From the NCBI GenBank assembly GCA_928212115.1, contig CAKMRJ010000001.1, forward strand, positions 183,251,029-183,315,028: a DNA stretch of 64,000 bases. The letters run 5' to 3'. Under the pieces are notes generated by a model, which saw only the letters and a program-made list of their open reading frames with translations, ran no database searches and was not told where the DNA came from. Made by a program: the position numbers and the translations under genes. The DNA comes from Lactuca virosa. Its lineage: Eukaryota; Streptophyta; Magnoliopsida; Asterales; Asteraceae. Below, one piece after another: positions 56,530 to 64,000 of this stretch; within the stretch, counting starts at the first letter, position 1; each line of letters begins with the position of its first letter.

Positions 56530-58703
56530 TCACATCCGTAATGCTTGGATCAAAGGATTCGAAGACTGGAAAGAATTTGGAGTTGGGGAGATGGGAATGT
56601 CCCAGTAGCCGTCTGAGCGAGGTTCGACGTAAGTGAGAATGGGCTTGTAGTCATTATCCAATAGCCTGTGGGTAGGGTTTACCCAAGAGTTGACTAAGGA
56701 TTCATCCATTGTTGTATCTAACCCATGTGCTCTCCATATTTGTTTAGAAAACTTTGCGGCCCTACAGTCTCGTTTCTTTTGACAAATGGCTGGGGAGTCA
56801 CTTGAGTGATCAGAAGACATAGTGGGTGCCAAATTCTTGAATTGAGCAGGAGTTTGTTGTTGAGAATTCTGTTGAGGATCTTGTTGCGATGAAGTTTGTT
56901 GTGGAGATGGTTGCGGTGAATGTCGTGGAGTTGGTGTTTGTTGTGTTCTTCGGCATGAGGAGGTTGAACTTGTGGGGGAGTTTGTTGTTGATGAACCGGA
57001 GGAGTTTTTTATCGTGAGGGATCTTGTTCTTGTTTAATTCTAGGAGGGCTTTCACTTCCCCCTTTTGAGGAAGCAACCTCCTATTGCTCCTCAAACAATT
57101 GCTTGAGGCCATCAATCTTTGAAAAGGTCCCATTGAATTGAGACTTCATCTGCTCACGGATTTGAAGATTGTTAGGGATGTCTTTGTTGAAGAATATTTG
57201 ATAGATTTCCTTTGTAAGATGAAGGATTTCATCAACACTCGAGTTTTGCGGTGAGTGATCGTCTTAACCCATTAATGGTAGTTTGAAGGACCGCAGGGCT
57301 GGATTCATAAGCATTATGAGTTTCTTCAACCAGCAGTTTGGAGTGAGTGCTTGTGTTTCAAGAGTGAGTTTGAACTCATCCTTCCGTGCAATTACCTCCT
57401 TGATGAGTCTTTCAGCTATGGATATGAACTCCTTGTCATCTGCGGTTCTGCTATTGTCTAGTTCCCTTATACCCATTTCAACCATGATAATCATACGTTC
57501 TGTGACCATTCGCTCCCTTGTTTCCAATCGTTCAACTCGTTCCACGAGTGAGTGTGGGGTTGCAAATTCAGTGTTCTACGGCTGATTGGTGGCGATTGCG
57601 GCCAAGATTTGGTCGATTTTGGTTTGCAGACTAAGGAACTCCTTTCTCGACACCGCAATCTTTTCTTCTTCTTTGGTTTTGTCTTAGAAGTAGATTGTTG
57701 GGATCCATTCGATTCTTCATCATCCATAACCATTATAAAATCATATAAGAGAGGGGGTTGCTGAACATCATCAAAGTTTTCTTCTTCAAAACCAAACATT
57801 GGAGCTGAGCTTATTTCAATAGTAGTTTCTTCTTCATTTGAATCGTGATCTTCTGCATTTGGAGGGGGTTTTGAGGGACCATCAGCATTCTTCAATTGAT
57901 GAGCGTTTTGAATAGTTGCCTCCACGGTAAAAATCCTTTGTTGAATGGAAAGGATGTCGTGAACTGTTTTGGTATTGTTGATGGAGTCGGCCCAATACTT
58001 TGCTACGATCTGAAAGGCTTCCTCCTTCTATTGTTGTTGTTGGATTTGTTGCACCTTTGTTGCTTGCACTGCTCTCTTGAAAGCTTCGAATCTTCTGATT
58101 CCGGACTTGATATTTGGACGATATCGAGTCCAAGAATCATCAGAGTTGTAACCGTCAAATCCTTGTCTCACCGAGGTGTCCCTCGGGTTCGTGGTTCCTT
58201 ATACATTTGTGCTCTCCACGCCTACACCACTTAATCGTGATGTCGATGGAATAGGATTTCCTGAGCTTCCTTGGTTTCCTTGACCTAACGTCAACTCTGG
58301 CCTCGGCTCAGTTACGGCAAGGGCTAAGAAAGGAGTGCCCTGCATCTAGTGTTTTTGTGACACGAAGTAATATGGAACACAACTCCTCAGGTTCAAATAC
58401 GTGCTAGTGTGACGCCCTGGAGACCTTAGGGCGACTCGTTACAATTAGGTCCACTTGGGATCTAATTGGGGGTGTGTCTCCATGATGAGATGAAATAGAT
58501 ACACTTACTGTATCTGAGTGGTAAGATGGGGTTTGAGAGGGTGAGTCTGCGGTGACTCCAATGACTAACGGAATCTTTCGAGAGACTGCGGTATGAGTCA
58601 TGGTTCGCATATGGCTTTGACTGGGGGTGAGTTTGAGTTTCTTTCTTCTAAAGACATCTCCAGAATCCGAAGACGCATGATGAGTGTCATCAAAGACATT
58701 CAC
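56530..58703 (-). pseudogene. third-ORF remnants of element G
   Basis: Minus-strand fragments read from 58703 down to 56530. They comprise a Ser/Thr-rich start (DDTHHASSDSGDVFRRKKLK), a charged region (58133-57882), an acidic run with a basic KTKPKKKKRLR motif (57925-57491), and a helical segment (57545-57264: ERMVTERMIIMVEMGIRELD, ISIAERLIKEVIARKDEFKL). An Asn/Thr-rich piece (57133-56810) and a C-terminal fragment ILTYVEPRSDGYWDIPISPT (56832-56530) complete it. Acidic/basic, coiled-coil and C-terminal domain order parallels the third ORFs of A and B. Multiple stops and frame changes. The upstream part is cut by LTR H at 58774. Confidence 0.55.
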
Positions 58704-58839
58704 ATGGGGGTGGATGACGTCATTCGTAGTTTGAGTTTCTTTCTTCTAAAGACATCTTGAGTAGTTTGGTTTGTGTCACACCCCCGAACCGTTAAACAAA
58801 CGGCGGAAACGTCCGGGGGTGGATGACGTCATTCGTAGT
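58630..58839. repeat. interleaved 30-bp and 25-bp duplications at the G/H junction
   Basis: A 30-bp phrase (AGTTTGAGTTTCTTTCTTCT..., 58630-58659) recurs exactly at 58728-58757. A 25-bp phrase (GGGGGTGGATGACGTCATTC..., 58706-58730) recurs exactly inside LTR H at 58815-58839. The first copy of the 25-mer lies outside the LTR, overlapping the second copy of the 30-mer by three bases. Confidence 0.93.
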
Positions 58840-60272
58840 ATCACAACAATTGCATCATAGCACCCAAAGTAAACACAACCATTACATTTCATATAAATAT
58901 TTACATCTGTTTGAAAATATAGTTTGTATACATCAAAAATATAACAAAAGTAGAAGACGAGACTCCAAAATGCTCCGTCTTCTCCAAAAGCTGACAAGGG
59001 TACCTGTCTATTGTTGTCCTGAGAATACAAGCGATTTTGAAAGCGTATCAGCATAAAGCTGGGAGTTCATAAGCATATTTTTGTAATGAAAACTAGTCAC
59101 TGAATTTGTATAAATGATTGATTTTCATTATATGTAAAGTATCATTCGTATCGAACCGTGACTAACACCAGTATGTAAAGTATGTTCTGGTTGAAAACCC
59201 TGGCTACTGCCAGTATGCAAAGTATGTTATTTTTGTCTGGGAAAATCCCTTATTTTCCCTGGTATACGTGTGTTTGTTGCTTTAATGGTTCCGAACTGTA
59301 AGGCATAAGTATCATATTTAAGTTGTTAAAGCAATTGTTCATGAGAGGTATATTATTAAGTAAAAAGTGTCGTACTATTGGCGAGTTTTATGACCATACT
59401 TAAACTTGATACGACAGGAAACGGACGTCGATATCCTTTATTACATTTTTCACCCGTAGACCTGCCGGTCCGACTGTAGCTAGCAGCCAGGTGCGGGATA
59501 GTCAGTCCCATATAAATCTATACACAAAAGCCACGCTTTTCCTCCAGGAAACTCTGGTTCATAAGGTAGTCCTCCACTTAGTTAATGTTGTAAGCGCCCA
59601 AGGACTTGTCTCCCAATTAAGTTAACGACTTTACAAGTAATAATATATAAGCGAAATGTTGTTTCGTATGTACATCCGAGGTATGTTTTGTAGAGTAAAA
59701 ATAATTATACTTAAATAATTATTGACTGTTGTACTCTTGTAGTAATGTGTGTTTATAAACTAAATCTGTCATAGTTTATGTATTCAATTGTGTATGTAGT
59801 TTGTATTTGTAAAACTGGTAATGAAATCCTCAAACTATACCCATTATAGTTTGACTGTAATGTTATGTTTGTGAAATATTCGGAAAACCATGCAATTAAA
59901 TTTAGAAAGCGCCCTTATGCTCCGCATAGTACAAAAGGGATTAAGTATCTAAATGCTTTATGAAAATCTTTGATTTGTATAAATTGCATAAGTTTGACTT
60001 GTTGAAAACTGTTGTATTTGACTTGTACCCCCCCCCCCCTAAAAACGTTATAAATCATCAAAGCGTAGGGGTATGAACTCACCTGCAGTGAGTGGTACGA
60101 ATGAAAGTTTGGTTCGTAGGATGCTAAGTGCCAAATGAAGACTTGAGTACAACGGTTCCTAATAAGCATATATTTGTACATATATGTATATAATTAGTCT
60201 CTATACAACTAATAATGAAAGGAAAACACTTAGATTTAAGTGTTAGAAGCATCAAAATTTGTCTGAAATGGG

Positions 60273-60371
60273 TGTACGGCCGTACAGGGGCGTGTGCGGC
60301 CACCTGGTGTGCTGCCCATTGAGTGTGCGGCCAGGTGTGTGCGGCCATGGAGTGTGCGGCCACACACTCCT
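60273..60371. repeat. GTGT(A/G)CGGCC palindromes in LTR H, leader side
   Basis: TGTACGGCCGTACA (60273-60286) is perfect. GGAGTGTGCGGCCACACACT (about 60349-60368) is near-perfect, and three GTGTGCGGCCA(C/G/T) half-sites lie between. Confidence 0.9.
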
Positions 60372-60889
60372 AGTAAAAATGGTCCAAAACGTATTTCCAA
60401 GGTCATATCATGTATCCCCTAAGTGTCTTTGCTCATGTGCTAGCATACAAGTTGAGTTTGAGACCTTAAAGCACTAGGATAAGTGGTGTATGGCCACTTG
60501 AATGTGTGCAGCCGCACACTCCTTGAAGATCGAGTTTTGGACATTTTCTAAGGCTCAAATATAGTTAATAACATGCAGGAGTAGGGTACTTACGATGTAG
60601 AAGCGTATAGGGGTGTTTGAAGCCCAAGAACTTAGTAGGTGTTCTTGGTGAAACTGAAGAACACTTGAATATCTACTAAAATGGAGTGATTTCATGGATG
60701 AAATCAGTGATTTACACTAGATAGGGTAAGGAATCAACAAATCAAAGGATAGAAACACTTACCACTTGAATATCGAGCTGAAAAATCGGGAGCTACTTGA
60801 GAGAAAATGAGTTCTTGACTAGGAGGGTGAAAAGGATTGAATGAAGGCCAAGACTCTATCTTATAGTCGTGAGTGTGCTGCCAGAGGAG

Positions 60890-60927
60890 GGGTGTGCGGG
60901 CGCACACCCAAGTGTATGGTCGTACAC
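60890..60927. repeat. palindromes directly upstream of TATA in LTR H
   Basis: GGGTGTGCGGGCGCACACCC (60890-60909; perfect nine-base arms) followed by AGTGTATGGTCGTACACT (about 60910-60928). Confidence 0.9.
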
Positions 60928-61118
60928 TCCTTAAGTTGGAATGTTTGGCCACTTTTTGTGTCGGGTGAAATTGCGGGACTCAAATCCAAACTTATAACTT
61001 GAAGATGCTAGGTTTAGAACACTCAATTGACTCAAAACAATGCTAGAAAGTGGTAGAAACGAGTCTGACTTTAACTGATTTGTATAATAGTACAAGATAG
61101 AAATTTCGGGTTATCACA

Positions 61119-61131
61119 TCATCCCCCCGTT
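61119..61131 (-). other. polypurine tract of element H
   Basis: Minus strand AACGGGGGGATGA beside the LTR TGTGATAACC. Confidence 0.85.
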
Positions 61132-61186
61132 AGAGGGAATTTCGTCCCGAAATTAGAGTTTTAAACAAGTAAACTATTACAAATAA

Positions 61187-62803
61187 CTAAGCGAAAAGAT
61201 GAGGATACTTTAGTTTAAACTTATCCTCGTGCTCCCATGTGAATTCAGGTCCTCGCTTGGCGTTCCAGCGAACCTTCACTATCGGGATACGGCTCTACTT
61301 TGTTCGCTTGACCTCTCGGTCCATGATTTCTACCGGTTCTTCCACGAAGTTGAGGTTCTCGTTGATTTCAATCTCATCGAGAGGGATCATAAGGGTCTCG
61401 TTAGATAAACACTTCTTAAGATTCGAGACGTGGAAGACGGGATGGATGTTGCTAAGCTCTTAAGGTAAACGAAGTTTGTATGCTACGGGACTGATCCTAG
61501 CAAGGATCTCGAATGGTCCTATGTACCTTAGATTTAGCTTTCCACGCTTTCCAAAGCGTATCATGCCTTTCCAGGGTGAGACTTTCAACAGAACATGATC
61601 TCCGGCCTGGAATTCCAAAGGTTTTCGTCTCTTATCAGCGTAGCTCTTTTGTCGATCTCTTGAATTTTATAGTCGTTCTCAGATTTGTACGATCTTTTCT
61701 ATGGTTTCACGGATGATCTCTGGGCCTGTGAGAGTGCTGTCGGGGACTTGTCCCTTGGCTAGCTGTGTATCGCCCACCTCAGCCCAGCACAGAGGGGACC
61801 TGCACTTACGGCCATAGAGGGCTTCGAAAGGCGCAACCTTGATACTCGTATGATAACTGTTGTTGTAAGAGAACTCAACCAAAGGAAAATGGGTGTCCCA
61901 TGACTTACCGAAATCAATGACACATGCTATCAACATGTCTTCCAAGGTCTGGATGGTTCTCTCACTCTGCCCATCTGTCTGAGGATGGTAAGCTGTGCTC
62001 ATATCTAGCTTAGTTCCAAGAGCTTTCTGCAGTAACTGCCAAAATCTTGAGGTGAACCTGCTATCTCGATCGTAGATAATGGACACAGGTACACCGTGCA
62101 GTCGAACTATTTCTTGGATATAGATTCGTGTGAGCTTTTCCATATTGAAAGTTTCCTTGATTGGTAGGAAGTGGGCGGATTTGGTTAATCGATCGATAAT
62201 TACCCAAATGGTATCGTACCCACTCGGAGATCTGGGTAATTTAGTGATGAAATCCATAATAATCCTTTCCCACTTCCACTCAGGTATCTTCGGCTGTTGA
62301 AGCAAACCTGAGGGCTTCTGATATTCAACCTTCACCTTGGCGCAAGTCACATACTTGCCCATGAAGGTAGTGATCTCCTCTTTCATGTTTGGCCACCAAT
62401 ATAGTTTCTTGAGATCAAGGTACATCTTGTCCGATCCTGGGTGAACAGAGTATCTAGTCCTGTGAGCTTCGTTCATGACAACCTCCCTGTATCCACCGAA
62501 CTTTGGGGTCCATATTCGATTTATGAAATAGTAGACTCCATCTCCCTTGATCTCTAAGTTCTTCTCCATTCCTCTCAGGGCTTCATCCGCCACGTTCTCC
62601 GGTTTTAGGGCTTCCAGCTGAGCCTCTCGGATTTGCGAGGATAAGTGGGAATGAATGGTCATGGTTAGTGCTTTCACACTGCCACCTAAACACTCTTTTC
62701 GGCTGAGGGCATCTGCCACCACATTGGCCTTGTCGGGATGGTAGCGTATTTCGCACTCGTAATCACAGAGTAGCTCTACCCATCGTCGTTGTCTCATGTT
62801 CAA
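61187..62803 (-). pseudogene. pol: integrase with C-terminal chromodomain-like end (element H)
   Basis: One frame, about 538 residues, with nonsense codons near 61677, 61667, 61460 and 61300. [20 protein letters not shown] linker; zinc finger [20 protein letters not shown] ... YVTCAKVK, in which the first Cys-pair residue has become Tyr; core [105 protein letters not shown]. The end (PIVKVRW...GPEFTWEHED) has chromodomain-like aromatic spacing. The stop at 61189-61187 lies 68 bp before the LTR. All three core acidic residues appear to be present. Confidence 0.87.
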
Positions 62804-64000
62804 CTATTTCTGATCGAAGATATGTTGTAGGCTCTTGTGATCAGAAAAGACGGTGCACTTGGTTCTGTAGAGGTAATGTCTCCATATTTTCAATGCGAAG
62901 ACCACTGCTCCCAATTCTAGATCGTGAGTTGTATAATTGACTTCGTGTGCCTTCAGCTGTCTCAAGGCATAAGCAATAACCTTTCCCCGCTGCATGAGCA
63001 TGCAGCCTAGGCCTTTATTGGATGCATCACAGTAGACGACGAAGTCCTCCGTCCCTTCGGGCAGAGACATGATAGGTGCGCTGCATAGGGCCTGCTTCAA
63101 TGTTTGGAACGCAGTGTCTTGCTTTTCATTCCAACAAAAGGGTACACCTTTCTGAGTCAGAGTGGTTAAGGGTTTGGCAATCCTGGAGAAATTTTGGATA
63201 AACCTGCGATAATAGCCAGCGAGGCCCAAGAATTGACGGATTTATGTAGGCGTCTTCGGTGCCGACCAATTCTCTATCGCTTTGATCTTGGAAGGGTCCA
63301 CATGTATGCCTTCTTCGCTTACCACGTTACCTAGGAAAGTTACTTTTCGAATCCAGAATTCTCACTTGGAGAATTTCGCGTACAACTTCTCCGCCCTTAG
63401 AGTTTCCAGCACCAACCTCAAGTACTGTGTGTGATCTTCCTCACTTCTGGAATAGACAAGTATATCATCAATGAACACTATCACGAACTTGTCCAGGAAA
63501 GAATGATACACCCGATTCATCAGGTCCATGAATACCGCCGGTGCGTTGGTTAGACCGAAGGGCATTACTATGAACTCGTAGTGACCCTACCGAGTCCGGA
63601 ATGCTGTCTTAGGAACATCACTCTCGTGGACTCGCAGCTGATGGTACCCTGATCTTAGGTCTATTTTTGAGAAGTAGCTGGCTCCTTCAAGTTGGTCGAA
63701 GAGGTCGTCGATTTAAGGAAGAGGATAACGATTTTTGACGGTGAGCTTGTTCAGTTCACGGTAGTCAATGCACATCCGAAAAGATCCATCCTTCTTTTTC
63801 ACAAATAAGACCGGGGCTCCCCAGGGTGAGGAACTCGGTCTGATGAATCCTTTATTGAGGAGCTCATTGAGCTTGGATAACTCTTGCATGTCTGCTGGCG
63901 CTAGGCGGTATTGGGATTTAGCTACGGGAGTAGCTTCGGGGATTAAGTCGATGCGAAATTCAACTTGGCGTTCGGGAGGGATTCCCGGGAGCTCTTCAGG
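62804..64000 (-). pseudogene. pol: RT and RNase H (element H), cut by window end
   Basis: Read from 64000 downwards: gypsy RT blocks [24 protein letters not shown] near 63830-63770, a stop near 63716, a TAG within the FRTR-GHYEF motif near 63586, [20 protein letters not shown], intact FIDD (63475-63464), a TGA near 63361 replacing Cys in KFSKCEFW, a TAA near 63243 in the TPTEIRQF motif, then [20 protein letters not shown]. RNase [58 protein letters not shown] to a TAG at 62803-62801. The frame is constant from 63565 to the integrase, so damage there is by nonsense codons only. Confidence 0.87.

Larger units (their letters stand above)
58774..61118 (-). repeat. 3' LTR of element H
   Basis: 2345 bp. 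Minus strand TGTGATAACCCGAAATTTC ... CGGGGGTGTGACA. TATAAGATA at about 60866-60858; palindromes upstream (60890-60927) and downstream (60269-60371, about 60485-60525); C-run at about 60030; donor-like CTGCAG/GTGAGT with boundary 60083/60082. Confidence 0.9.
58774..64000 (-). mobile_element. gypsy element H (Tekay-like), right end off-window
   Basis: Minus-strand Ty3-gypsy element: 3' LTR (58774-61118), polypurine tract, integrase, RNase H and RT. Gag, protease and 5' LTR lie beyond the window. It sits in element G's third ORF. The LTR is the same superfamily as solo LTR I. Confidence 0.88.

Noticed and set aside
1..64000. Host protein-coding genes, tRNA or rRNA genes
   Set aside because: Every frame with a recognisable domain is retrotransposon-derived; the TGGTATCAGAGC matches are primer-binding sites, not tRNA genes.

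Overview
This is nuclear DNA from a flowering plant, and all of it that I can identify is transposable element. Many frames carry Ty1-copia and Ty3-gypsy gag, protease (PR), integrase (IN), reverse transcriptase (RT) and RNase H motifs. Primer-binding sites are complementary to initiator tRNA-Met, polypurine tracts abut LTRs, and three insertions have matching 5-bp target-site duplications (TSDs). The element families recall Asteraceae, most likely Lactuca-like; that attribution rests on family recollection, not a database search. I see no host gene, rRNA, tRNA or CRISPR array.

Layout. (1) 1-15395: SIRE-like copia element A (+), 5' LTR off-window, with decayed gag-pol, a long third ORF and a 3' LTR; the third ORF is split by solo gypsy LTR I (11044-13911, TSD GTCTC). 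(2) ~15396-31578: a second SIRE-like element B (+), entered in mid-integrase, with pol, a long spacer, a third ORF and a 3' LTR; its third ORF is split by complete gypsy element G1 (20305-28877, minus, TSD GCATT). (3) ~31579-33910: the 3' tail and LTR of copia element D. The order suggests A sits in B and B in D, with the left halves outside the window. (4) 33911-36178: third-ORF remnants of element K (minus). (5) 36179-41657: old gypsy element E (minus), whose LTR holds an Athila-like LTR (J) and long AT/GA microsatellites. (6) 41658-54440: gypsy element F (+), split within RT by complete copia element C (45868-53795, TSD CATTA). (7) 54441-55559: unassigned AT-rich DNA. (8) ~55560-58773: the 3' part of another third-ORF copia element G (minus). 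(9) 58774-64000: gypsy element H (minus), 3' LTR and pol, running off the window.

All coding units are damaged by nonsense codons, frameshifts or deletions, although several (B pol, C gag-pol, H pol) are nearly readable. Autonomous activity from these copies is unlikely.

Three architectural signals go beyond ordinary transposon annotation. First, LTRs or leaders of at least seven families carry short inverted repeats, most with a CG-rich core, each family with its own word; they cluster just upstream of the TATA box, in the transcribed leader, or both, and between related LTRs I and H the word differs while symmetry is kept. Second, C and G1 each have a consensus splice donor inside the LTR and a strong acceptor next to the gag ATG, so the implied leader intron contains the primer-binding site. 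Third, the third ORFs of A and B are each preceded by a TATA box, and B also has a candidate 301-nt GT-AG intron ending just before the ATG.
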